From positions 558,001-622,000 of the forward strand of contig NZ_CP080437.1 in the NCBI RefSeq assembly GCF_021216655.1: a stretch of 64,000 nucleotides of DNA, read 5' to 3'. Below, one piece after another: positions 8,060 to 15,887 of the stretch (its first letter is position 1; every line of letters begins with the position of its first letter). Source of the stretch: Clavibacter michiganensis. GTDB lineage: Bacteria > Actinomycetota > Actinomycetes > Actinomycetales > Microbacteriaceae. The notes below the pieces were generated by a model, which did not search any database, had not been told where the DNA came from, and worked only from the letters and a program-made list of their open reading frames with translations. The translations under genes and the position numbers were made by a program.

Positions 8060-9790
8060 ATGGACTACGCGGCTCTCGGCGTCGCCGGGATCGCGACCCT
8101 CGTGGCCGTCACGCTCCTGGCGCGGCGCATCGGCGTGGCCACGCCCCTGGTCCTCGTGCTCGTCGGGGTCGGGATCTCTTACCTCCCGGGCGTGCCGCCC
8201 GTCGAGGTGCCTCCCGAGCTGATCCTCGCGGGCGTCCTGCCGCCGCTGCTGTACGGAGCCGCCGTGACGGTGCCGCTCGTGGACCTGAGGCGCAACCTCC
8301 GCACGATCGTCAGCCTCTCGGTGGTGCTGGTGCTCGTGTCGGCCTTCGGGATCGGCCTGCTGCTCTACGCGCTCTTCCCGAACCTGTCCTTCGCCGGCGC
8401 GCTGGCCCTCGGCGCCGTGGTCAGCCCGCCCGACGCCGTCGCCGCGACGAGCATCGCGCGCCGGCTCGGCCTGCCACCGCGCCTCGTCACCGTCCTCGAG
8501 GGGGAGGGCCTCGTGAACGACGCGACGGCGCTCGTCCTGCTGCGCACCTCGATCGCCGCCGTCGGCGCATCCGTCGACCTGTGGCAGGCCGCCGGGGGCT
8601 TCGTGCTCTCCGCGGTGGGCGCCCTCGCGATCGGCGTCGTCGTCGGCATCGTCACCACCGAGGTGCGTCGACGGCTCGACGACCCCGTCCTCGACACCGC
8701 GATCTCCTTCGCCGTGCCGTTCGTGGCCTTCATCCCCGCGGAGGAGGTCGGGGCGTCGGGCGTCCTCGCGGTGGTGGCGGCGGGCATCTGGTCGGGTCAT
8801 CGGAGCGCCTCGACCCTGTCGGCGCAGTCGCGCATCAACGAGCGGCTGAACTGGCGGACCGTGCTGTTCCTGCTCGAGAACGGCGTCTTCCTCGTGATGG
8901 GCCTGGAGCTCCGCGACATCATCGACGAGGTGCACGAGGCCGACCTCGGCGTGGGCACGGCGGTGGCCTACGGGATCCTCACGCTCGTCGTCCTGACGCT
9001 CATCCGCTTCGGCTTCCTGGTGCCGCTGCTGCTGGGCCTCCGGCGGCACGAGGAGCACGTCGCGGCGCGCACGCGTCGGGTGCGGCGGGGGCTCGAGCGG
9101 CTCCGCCGGGAGCGCGGCGACGATCGTCCGTCGCGGCGGGAGCGGGCCGCCGCGCGGATCCTCCGACGACGCCGGGCCGACCTGCAGGCCCTCCGCTCGC
9201 AGGGGCTCGGCTGGCGCGGCGGGCTCGTGCTCGGCTGGGCGGGCATGCGGGGCGTGGTGACGCTCGCGGCGGCGCAGTCGCTGCCGTCGGGGACGCCGTA
9301 CCGCGCGCAGCTCGTGCTCATCGCCTTCACGGTCGCGATCGTCTCGCTGCTCGTCAACGGCGGCACGCTACCCGCGGTCATCCGGCTGAGCGGGATCCGC
9401 GGCAGCGACGCCGTCGAGGACCAGCGGCAGCTCGCGGAGCTCGTCTCCGAGCTGGCCGAGGCGGGGATCCGCGCCGTCGACGAGGGCGTGCGTCAGCTGC
9501 CGGAGGGGACGACGGTGGACGACGAGGTCGTCGAGCGGGTGCGCCGCGACACGGCGCTGAAGGCCGAGTGGGTGACGGAGCGCGCGGACGCCATGGCGGC
9601 GGACGACGACGCGCCCCTCAGCCCCCGCGCCGCGTACCTGATGCTCCGACGACACGTCCTGGACGCCGAGCGCGCGGCCCTGCTCGAGGCGCGCGGCACG
9701 GGGGAGCATCCCTCACGCGTGCTCGCCCGGGCCCAGCGCATGCTCGACCAGGAGGAGGCCCGGCTCGGTCGCCAGGCGGACGCCGGCTGA
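8060..9790 (+). CDS. CPA1-type Na+/H+ antiporter
   Basis: 576-residue monovalent-cation:proton antiporter. About 12 hydrophobic segments occupy residues 1-315 and 385-440. Family residues include the early PPLLYGAAVTVPLVDLRR, SPPDAVAATSIARRLGLP with the ion-binding Asp-Ala pair, and EGEGLVNDATALVLL with a conserved Asn-Asp pair. A charged Arg-rich loop (about 325-385, RRVRRGLERLRRERG) sits between membrane segments. The cytoplasmic tail of about 130 residues is charged and helical and may regulate pH response. It is a predicted plasma-membrane protein exporting sodium for pH or salt homeostasis. TAGCCT lies six bases before the ATG, with no ribosome site, suggesting a leaderless message. Confidence 0.88.
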   Translation: MDYAALGVAGIATLVAVTLLARRIGVATPLVLVLVGVGISYLPGVPPVEVPPELILAGVLPPLLYGAAVTVPLVDLRRNLRTIVSLSVVLVLVSAFGIGLLLYALFPNLSFAGALALGAVVSPPDAVAATSIARRLGLPPRLVTVLEGEGLVNDATALVLLRTSIAAVGASVDLWQAAGGFVLSAVGALAIGVVVGIVTTEVRRRLDDPVLDTAISFAVPFVAFIPAEEVGASGVLAVVAAGIWSGHRSASTLSAQSRINERLNWRTVLFLLENGVFLVMGLELRDIIDEVHEADLGVGTAVAYGILTLVVLTLIRFGFLVPLLLGLRRHEEHVAARTRRVRRGLERLRRERGDDRPSRRERAAARILRRRRADLQALRSQGLGWRGGLVLGWAGMRGVVTLAAAQSLPSGTPYRAQLVLIAFTVAIVSLLVNGGTLPAVIRLSGIRGSDAVEDQRQLAELVSELAEAGIRAVDEGVRQLPEGTTVDDEVVERVRRDTALKAEWVTERADAMAADDDAPLSPRAAYLMLRRHVLDAERAALLEARGTGEHPSRVLARAQRMLDQEEARLGRQADAG

Positions 9791-9813
9791 CCGGACCCAC
9801 GCGCGACGCCGCC

Positions 9814-9819
9814 TAGGAT
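9814..9819 (+). promoter_or_regulatory. -10 of small Zn-ribbon-like gene (leaderless)
   Basis: TAGGAT six bases before the ATG at 9826. Confidence 0.55.
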
Positions 9820-9825
9820 CGGAAC

Positions 9826-10122
9826 ATGCCGCGCAGCAATCGACCCCGGGGGAGACGCGCGCGTGAGGAGGACGACGAGGACGTGCTCACGCGCCTCCTC
9901 AGCGGCTCGCAGCACACCGAGACCCGCCGCGGCCGCGTCTGGAACGTGCAGCCCGTCTCGGCGACGCGTGCCCTCAAGGTCTACCGCTGCCCCGGCTGCA
10001 CCCTCGACATCGAGCCCGGCCACGCGCACGTGGTGGCCTGGCGCGCCGACGGCATGATGGGCGAGCAGAGCGACCTCGCCGCCCGCCGCCACTGGCACAC
10101 CCACTGCTGGAAGGTCTCATGA
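9826..10122 (+). CDS. small conserved protein with CxxC motif
   Basis: 98 residues with a basic/acidic N-terminus (RGRRAREEDDEDV). The C-terminal half carries CPGCTLDIEPGHAHVV and ends in HWHTHCW. The CxxC pair with downstream His and Cys residues looks like a single zinc-binding site. I do not recognise a named function; proteins of this type are conserved in actinobacteria and are often annotated as hypothetical or misnamed ATP/GTP-binding. It overlaps the next gene by four bases (ATGA), so the two are coupled. Nucleic-acid or protein binding is possible but only a guess. Confidence 0.72.
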   Translation: MPRSNRPRGRRAREEDDEDVLTRLLSGSQHTETRRGRVWNVQPVSATRALKVYRCPGCTLDIEPGHAHVVAWRADGMMGEQSDLAARRHWHTHCWKVS

Positions 10123-10853
10123 CGGACACCGCGCCCCGCCCCATCACCAGCTCGACCGAGCTACCCGCTCGTCGCGAGGACGTCGAGCTCGTCACCGCCG
10201 ACGGACTGCGGCTCGTGGGGGAGCTCGCGCTGCCCGCCGACCGGGAGCCCGTGGCGACGCTCGTCACGCTCCACCCGCTGCCCACGGCCGGCGGCTTCAT
10301 GGACTCGCACGTCCTCCGGAAGGCCGCGCTCCGCCTGCCCGCGATGGCCGGGCTCGCGGTGCTGCGCTTCAACACGCGCGGCACGACGTCGGCCCGCGGC
10401 ACGAGCGACGGCGCATTCGACGGCGGGGACGCCGAGCGGTTCGACCTGGCCGCCGCCATGGACCTCGTGGCGGCGCGCGGCCTGCCCGCTCCGTGGATCG
10501 TCGGCTGGTCCTTCGGCACGGAGATCGCGCTGAAGCACGGTCGCGCGCACCCGATCGAGGGCGCGATCCTGCTGTCGCCGCCCCTGCACCGCGCGACGGC
10601 CGACGAGGTGGCCGCGTGGCACGGCGACCCGCGTCGCCTCGTGATCCTCGTCCCCGAGCATGACGACTTCCTGCAGCCGGCCGAGGCGCGCGAGCGGTTC
10701 GCGTCGGTGCCGGAGGCCGAGCTCATCGCGGTGGACGGCGCCAAGCACCTCTGGGTGGGAGAGACGCAGGTCTCGCGCGTGCTCACGGAGATCGTGCGCA
10801 CGGTCGCCCCGGACGCGCTGCCGCTGCCGACGGAGTGGCCGATCGCGCGCTGA
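10119..10853 (+). CDS. alpha/beta-hydrolase
   Basis: 244-residue cytoplasmic serine hydrolase of the dienelactone/YfhR-like group. Features are the oxyanion segment LHPLPTAGGFMDSH near residue 50, strand LAVLRFNTRGTTSA near 85, the nucleophile elbow GWSFG with Ser131, a late Asp (PEHDDFLQP, about 178) and a final His (GAKHLWVG, about 208), forming a plausible Ser-Asp-His triad. The substrate is unknown. It starts inside the preceding gene (ATGA overlap) with GGAAGG upstream, so the pair is one transcript. It converges on the AI-2E-type permease. Confidence 0.83.
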   Translation: MTDTAPRPITSSTELPARREDVELVTADGLRLVGELALPADREPVATLVTLHPLPTAGGFMDSHVLRKAALRLPAMAGLAVLRFNTRGTTSARGTSDGAFDGGDAERFDLAAAMDLVAARGLPAPWIVGWSFGTEIALKHGRAHPIEGAILLSPPLHRATADEVAAWHGDPRRLVILVPEHDDFLQPAEARERFASVPEAELIAVDGAKHLWVGETQVSRVLTEIVRTVAPDALPLPTEWPIAR

Positions 10854-10881
10854 GCCCGCGGAGGATCCCCGCGAGCGGCGG

Positions 10882-11940
10882 TCAGCGCTCGTTCTGCAGC
10901 GGGACCGCGACCTGGCGGATGATGAGCAGCACGGCGGCGGCCACCGGCACCGCGATGAGCGCGCCGAGCACCCCGAGCAGCGTCCCGCCCGTGAGCGCCG
11001 CGATGACGACCACGACGCCGGGCACCTTGACCGCCCGGTTCATGATGTTCGGGCTCAGGACGTAGGCCTCGATCTGCATGTAGACGAGGTAGTAGATCGC
11101 CACCGCGATCCACGTGTTCATCGACTCCGGCAGCAGCACGATCTGGCCGAGCACGATGAGCGCCGAGCCCGTGATCGTGCCCACGAGCGGCAGCAGCGAG
11201 AACAGGAACGCGATGAACGCCCAGACCGCGGGCAGCGCGGCCCCGACGATGCTGAGGTAGACGAAGCTGAGCACGCCGTTGCAGAGCGCGAGGCCGACCT
11301 GGCCCATGACGTAGCGGCCGACCGACTGGGTGATCTGCTCCGCGATGTCGGCGAAGCGCGCCCGGCGGGTGGCCGGCACGAGCTTGTACAGGCCGCTCTT
11401 GAAGGAGTTGAGCGAGGCCGTGAAGTACATCGTGAGGATCACGACGATCACGAGGCCGAAGAGGAAGTTGCCGATCGTGAAGGCCACGGTGATGACGTTG
11501 CCCGTGATGGTCGCGACGTTCGAGGCGTTGGAGAGGTACTGGACGAGCTGGTCGGCGCCGGTCTGCACGTCGAAGACCTCGCGCGGCACGAACGACTGCA
11601 GGTTCTCGATGAACTGGTCGCCGCTCACGCTCTGCGCGTACTGGACGATCTGGGTGACGAGGGCGCTCGCCTGGTTCACGACGACGGGGATGACCGCCAG
11701 CAGCACGCCGGCGAGGGAGCCGAGCAGCACCAGGAAGATGACGAGGATCGCGACCGGGCGCGGGACGCCCTTGCGCTCGAGGAAGGTCACGAGCGGGTCG
11801 ATGCCGAGGGCCAGGAAGATGGCCGTGCCCACGTAGGTGAGGACGGTGCCGAGCGACACGAGCGCGCCGCCGATGACGAGAGCGGTGAGCACGCCGAGAC
11901 CGGCCAGGAGGCCGAGGCGGTAGGGGTTCTGGATCTTCAC
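10882..11940 (-). CDS. AI-2E family transporter (TqsA/YdbT-like permease)
   Basis: 352-residue polytopic protein with about eight hydrophobic segments: a pair at residues 10-45, one near 65-85, a large loop containing a short helix (about 90-145), then segments to residue 345. The late motifs PLVGTITGSALIVLGQI and AYVLSPNIMNRAVKVPGVVVVIAALTGG match the AI-2 exporter superfamily (DUF20). Members export autoinducer-2 or act as Na+/H+ antiporters; the substrate here is unknown. The GTG at 11940 has a weak GAGAAG upstream. It starts 29 bases after the coiled-coil gene on the same strand, so probably shares its transcript. Confidence 0.86.
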   Translation of the reverse strand: MKIQNPYRLGLLAGLGVLTALVIGGALVSLGTVLTYVGTAIFLALGIDPLVTFLERKGVPRPVAILVIFLVLLGSLAGVLLAVIPVVVNQASALVTQIVQYAQSVSGDQFIENLQSFVPREVFDVQTGADQLVQYLSNASNVATITGNVITVAFTIGNFLFGLVIVVILTMYFTASLNSFKSGLYKLVPATRRARFADIAEQITQSVGRYVMGQVGLALCNGVLSFVYLSIVGAALPAVWAFIAFLFSLLPLVGTITGSALIVLGQIVLLPESMNTWIAVAIYYLVYMQIEAYVLSPNIMNRAVKVPGVVVVIAALTGGTLLGVLGALIAVPVAAAVLLIIRQVAVPLQNER

Positions 11941-11969
11941 GTCTCAGGGCTTCTCGAGTCGGCGCGCGC

Positions 11970-13745
11970 TCAGCGCGCGGTGCGGGTTTCGTCGTCGTCG
12001 GATGAGGAGTCGTCCGCCTGGGTCAGCACGCCGCGGACGTTCTCGAGGTACGCGGCCACCGACTCGCGCTCGATCCTAATGCGGTCGAGGCGCTCCTCCG
12101 CGTCGGCGAGGGTCTCGCGTGCGCGGCGCTCCGCGTCGGAGACGGTGTCGCGGGCGCGGCGCTCCGCGTCGGCGATGGCGGCTCGCGCGTCGTGGTCGGC
12201 GTCCTCCCGGGCCTTCCGCGCGGCGTCGCGGCTCTCCTTCGCGAGCGCCTCCGCCTCCTCGCGCGTGGAGGCGAGGAGAGCGGTGACCTCCTGCAGCCGC
12301 ACCTCCGCCTCGCCGAGGTAGGCGGCCGTGCGCTCGGCGGCCTCGCGCTGGCGCTCGGCTGCGTCGCGGGCGTCGTGGTCGCGACGGGCGGTGATCTCGG
12401 CGTCGAGGTCGAGGTGGCCCTGCTCGATCTCGCGGCTGAGCAGCAGGCGCGCCTCGTCGGCCTCCGCCGCGAGCTCGCGCCGGGTCTCGGCGGCCTCGCG
12501 CTCGAGACGGAGGCGCTCGGCCTCCCGACGGTCGGCTTCGAGCGCCTCGGCCTCGGCGATCTCCCGCTCGAGAGCCGCCCGGGCGGTGACGGCCTCCAGC
12601 TCGAGCTGGGCGCGCGTCGCCCGGGTCTCGCGCTCCAGGCGCTCGGTGCCCTGGGCGACGTCGCGGGCGAGGTCGGTGCGGGCCTCCTCGACATCTCGCG
12701 CGAGGTCGCCGCGCGCGGTCGCCAGCTCCAGCTCGAGCGCCTCGCGCGTCTCGGCGATCTCCCGCTCGAGGGCGGCGCGGGTCTCCTCCACGTCGCGGTC
12801 GAACGCCGTGCGCTCCGCGTGGATCCGTCGGTCGAAGTCGTCGCGCGAGCCCTGCAGCTCGCGGTCCCAGTCGGTGCGCGCCTGCTCGATCTCGCGGTCG
12901 AGGTCGGCGCGGGTCTGCTCCTCGAGCTGGGTGAGGGCGATGCGCCGGGTCTCCTCGTCGAGCCGCAGCCGCTCCTCCGTCTCCCGCATGTCGCGGTCGA
13001 GCTCCGCGCGCTCCTCGGCGACCGACTCGTCGTGCCGGGCACGCGCGTCGGCGAGCTCGCGCTCGAGGGCGCCTCGGGCGAGGACGGTGTCGCGGGCCAG
13101 GTCGGCGGCGTCGCGGCGCGCCTCGTCGGTCTCGCGGTCCACGCGCGCGCGCAGCTCGGCGACCTCGCGGGCCGCCTCGGCGCGCTGGGCGTCCGTCTCG
13201 CGCTCCGCGGTGGCGCGCAGGTCGGCCACCTCGGTGCGCGTGCGGAGGAGGAGGGCGGCGGCCTCGCGCTCGGCGTCGCTGCGGAGGCCCTCGGCGCGGT
13301 CGTCCGCTCGCTCGTGCAGGTCGTCGGCCTCGCGGCGCGCGGCGTCGAGGATCTGCGCGGCCTGCGCTCGCGCGGAGTCCACGAGGTGGCGGGCGGTCGC
13401 CTCGGCCTCGGCGCGCTGCGCGTCCGTCTCCTCCTGCGTGGCGCGGCGGAGCCGGCCGGCGTCCGCGTCCGCCTGGGCGACCAACCGGGTCGACTGCTCC
13501 TCGGCGACGCGGAGCGTGGCCTCGAGCCGGCTGCCGAGCCCGGCGAACGTGGGGCTGCCGACCTCATCCAGCTCGTCGCGCAGCTCCTGCTCGCTGCGGC
13601 GGAGGCGCTCGGCCTCGGCACGCAGCTCGGCGCCCTGCTGGTTCGAGCGGATCAGCTCGCGGCGCAGGTCGGCGACGGCCCGGTCGACCTCGTCGCGGTT
13701 GTAGCCGCGCATGGCGGGGCTGAACGGCGTGTCGTCGTGGGGCAC
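11970..13745 (-). CDS. giant hendecad coiled-coil protein with DivIVA-like N-terminus
   Basis: 591 residues, no signal peptide or membrane segment. Residues 1-40 contain FSPAMRGYNRDEVDRAVADL, the Gly-Tyr...Val-Asp start of DivIVA-type membrane-targeting domains. From Leu74 to residue 568 the whole protein reads as 45 consecutive 11-residue units without a single insertion or deletion (for example DRDVEETRAAL, EREIAETREAL, ELELATARGDL); a 23-residue acidic/polar tail follows. Eleven-residue repeats form long, nearly straight or right-handed coiled coils, so this should be a rod tens of nanometres long. By analogy with Scy/FilP/DivIVA polarity proteins of actinobacteria, a cytoskeletal or cell-pole scaffold is plausible but inferred. 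GTG 13745 has AAGGAG five bases upstream and TAGGAT about 55 bases upstream. Confidence 0.82.
   Translation of the reverse strand: MPHDDTPFSPAMRGYNRDEVDRAVADLRRELIRSNQQGAELRAEAERLRRSEQELRDELDEVGSPTFAGLGSRLEATLRVAEEQSTRLVAQADADAGRLRRATQEETDAQRAEAEATARHLVDSARAQAAQILDAARREADDLHERADDRAEGLRSDAEREAAALLLRTRTEVADLRATAERETDAQRAEAAREVAELRARVDRETDEARRDAADLARDTVLARGALERELADARARHDESVAEERAELDRDMRETEERLRLDEETRRIALTQLEEQTRADLDREIEQARTDWDRELQGSRDDFDRRIHAERTAFDRDVEETRAALEREIAETREALELELATARGDLARDVEEARTDLARDVAQGTERLERETRATRAQLELEAVTARAALEREIAEAEALEADRREAERLRLEREAAETRRELAAEADEARLLLSREIEQGHLDLDAEITARRDHDARDAAERQREAAERTAAYLGEAEVRLQEVTALLASTREEAEALAKESRDAARKAREDADHDARAAIADAERRARDTVSDAERRARETLADAEERLDRIRIERESVAAYLENVRGVLTQADDSSSDDDETRTAR
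12042..13526 (-). repeat. 45 x 33-base (11-residue) repeat array
   Basis: Nucleotide span coding residues 74-568 of the coiled-coil protein. Each 33-base unit encodes one hendecad. Units 17-34 most often begin (D/E)RE(I/V/L) and end in Leu/Phe/Trp; units 1-12 have Leu or Ile at position 4. The repeat is clear in protein and diverged in DNA. Confidence 0.8.
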
Positions 13746-13799
13746 GGGGACTCCTTCGCGGGCGGCTCGCGGACGCCGGGCGGGGCGCAGCAGGTGCCG

Positions 13800-13805
13800 A
13801 TCCTA
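13800..13805 (-). promoter_or_regulatory. -10 element of coiled-coil gene
   Basis: TAGGAT on the minus strand, giving a leader of roughly 48 bases that carries AAGGAG. The 282-base gap 13746-14027 holds this and a divergent promoter (13883); no further gene is seen in it. Confidence 0.5.
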
Positions 13806-13882
13806 CCGAGTCGGCGGCCCGCGACCCGGTCCGTCTCCCGGCGCCGACGGCTCCCGGGGCAGGCGCTCCCAGGGTCGTCCGG

Positions 13883-13888
13883 TATCCT
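13883..13888 (+). promoter_or_regulatory. -10 element of membrane/lipobox gene
   Basis: TATCCT, giving a leader of about 130 bases to the GTG at 14028. An ATG three bases after it opens only a run-on frame and is not called. Confidence 0.4.
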
Positions 13889-14027
13889 TCGATGTCGTCG
13901 TCCGCCGCCGGTCCGCCTGCAGCACGGCGGAGCGTCGCGAGAGCACCCGTGCTCGTCGGCCGCCGCGGTCGTCATCCGATCGCTGCTCATGCGGCCGCCG
14001 CCCGCGACGACACGAGAGGAGACACCC

Positions 14028-15887
14028 GTGCGATTCGTCCTGGCGATCGCGACCTTCGTGGTCGCGGCCCTCATGATCGGGCTGGGGATCGCCCAGCACA
14101 CGTTCCTGGCGGGACCCGACCGCATCACCGCCGCCACGTCGTCCACCGGCGACGCCGCGTACGCGATCGTCGACGGGAAGACGCTCAACGCGCACCCCGG
14201 CCTGCAGGACACGGTCGTCCGCGGCGACGGCGAGGTCTTCGCGGCCTACGGCCCCACCACGGACGTCGAGGCGTGGGTGGGCAGCAGCCCGTACACGCGC
14301 ATCGCCATGGACGACCAGGGCGCGCTGACCAGCCAGGTCGTGCAGCCGGAGGCGACCACGCCGACCCCCACGCCGAGCCCCACCGCGGGAGCCTCGGGCA
14401 CCGACGCGTCGGGCACGGCGGCCGCGGCGACCTCCACGGTGACCGATCCCCGCGGATCCGACCTCTGGCTCTCCGAGCAGACCGGCCAGGGCGAGGTGTC
14501 GCTCAGCACGCGCCTCCCGGACGACGTCAGCCTGATCCTCGCCACCGACGGGCAGGCGGCCGCGCCGGCCGACGTCGAGCTGTCCTGGCCGTCCGAGGGC
14601 GAGTCGCCCTGGGTCGTGCCGCTCGTGGTCGGCGGCATCGTGCTGCTCGTCGTCGGGCTCGTCCTCTACCTCCTCGCGCTCCGTCACCTGCGCCGCAGCC
14701 GCGGACCGCGCCGCAACCTGCCGCCGCGCGGCGGTCCGCGCATCCCGCGCATCGGCCCGGCAGCCCGTCGAGCGGCCTTGACGGCCGGCAGCGGCGCCGC
14801 ACCCGTGACGCCCCGCGGCCGTGGTCGTCGCAGCCGCATCGCGCTGCCCGTGCTCGTCGTCACCGGCCTCGCGCTCAGCGGGTGCACCGCCCAGGGCGCG
14901 CCGGCCGACCTCGCCGCTGGCGTGGGATCCACCGCGACGCCCACCCCGACCTCGTCGCTCGACGCCGCCCGCCAGGCGGAGGACGCGGATCCGCCCGTGG
15001 TGACGCAGGACCAGGCGGAGCGCATCGTGTCCCGCGTCTCCGAGGTCGCGACCGCGGCGGACCAGTCGCTCGACGCCGCCGCCCTCGCGCCCCGGTTCGC
15101 CGGACCGGCGCTCCAGGAGCGCACCTCGGACTACCAGGTGCGCAAGGCGAAGCCCGACATCGCCGCAGTCCCCGCGATCCCCGCCGGCGACCTGCAGCTG
15201 ACGCTGCCGCAGGCCACGGTGGCATGGCCGCGCACGGTCGCGGCCGTCGTCAAGGACCCGGACACGGAGGACGCGCCCACGCTGTCGCTCACGCTCGTGC
15301 AGGACAGCCCGCGCGACAACTACCGCGTGCTCTACGCGATGCCCATCTCGACCACGGCGGCGCTCCCGGACGTGGCGCCTGCGGCCATCGGCGCGGCCCG
15401 GCTCGCGGCGGACGTGAAGCTCCTGGCCGTGCAGCCGGACCAGCTCTCCGCGGCCTACGCGGACGTGCTGAACAACGGCGACGCCAGCCAGTACGCCGCC
15501 CTCTTCGACCCGACCGACGACGGCGTGCGGGCGCAGGACGCCAAGCGCAAGGTGGACTTCCCGGCGTCCATCGGGGAGACGGGCACGGTCGAGTTCGCGG
15601 CCACGGCAGACTCCGCCACTCCCGTCGCCATGTCGACCGTCGAGTCGGGGGCGCTCGTCAGCGTGACCGTGCAGCTCGGCATCGTCGCGAAGCCGACCGC
15701 GGAGGGCGCGAAGGTCAACGCGAACCCCGAGGTCCAGGCGATCACCGGGCTCACGGACTCGGCCAAGGGCTTCGACACCGTCCGCACGGCGCAGATGCTC
15801 ATGTACGTGCCTCCCGTGAACTCGGGCGAGAAGATCCGCCTGTACGCCTCCAGCACCCACATCACCTCGGCCAAGGAGCTCCCATGA
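14028..15887 (+). CDS. membrane protein with internal lipoprotein-like signal
   Basis: 619 residues in one open frame. A hydrophobic N-terminus (about 1-25) is followed by an extracytoplasmic domain (30-195) with a Thr/Pro/Ala stretch, a membrane segment (about 205-230), and a basic Pro/Arg/Gly linker (about 232-280). Then comes RIALPVLVVTGLALSGC, a textbook lipoprotein signal with the lipobox Cys at residue 286. The C-terminal part (about 290-619) is a soluble domain without recognisable motifs. The GTG at 14028 has GAGAGGAG upstream. An in-frame GTG at 14805 would give a free-standing lipoprotein starting TPRGRGRRS. Function unknown; the layout suggests either a fused pair or two products from one gene. 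The stop overlaps the next gene by ATGA. Confidence 0.72.
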   Translation: MRFVLAIATFVVAALMIGLGIAQHTFLAGPDRITAATSSTGDAAYAIVDGKTLNAHPGLQDTVVRGDGEVFAAYGPTTDVEAWVGSSPYTRIAMDDQGALTSQVVQPEATTPTPTPSPTAGASGTDASGTAAAATSTVTDPRGSDLWLSEQTGQGEVSLSTRLPDDVSLILATDGQAAAPADVELSWPSEGESPWVVPLVVGGIVLLVVGLVLYLLALRHLRRSRGPRRNLPPRGGPRIPRIGPAARRAALTAGSGAAPVTPRGRGRRSRIALPVLVVTGLALSGCTAQGAPADLAAGVGSTATPTPTSSLDAARQAEDADPPVVTQDQAERIVSRVSEVATAADQSLDAAALAPRFAGPALQERTSDYQVRKAKPDIAAVPAIPAGDLQLTLPQATVAWPRTVAAVVKDPDTEDAPTLSLTLVQDSPRDNYRVLYAMPISTTAALPDVAPAAIGAARLAADVKLLAVQPDQLSAAYADVLNNGDASQYAALFDPTDDGVRAQDAKRKVDFPASIGETGTVEFAATADSATPVAMSTVESGALVSVTVQLGIVAKPTAEGAKVNANPEVQAITGLTDSAKGFDTVRTAQMLMYVPPVNSGEKIRLYASSTHITSAKELP

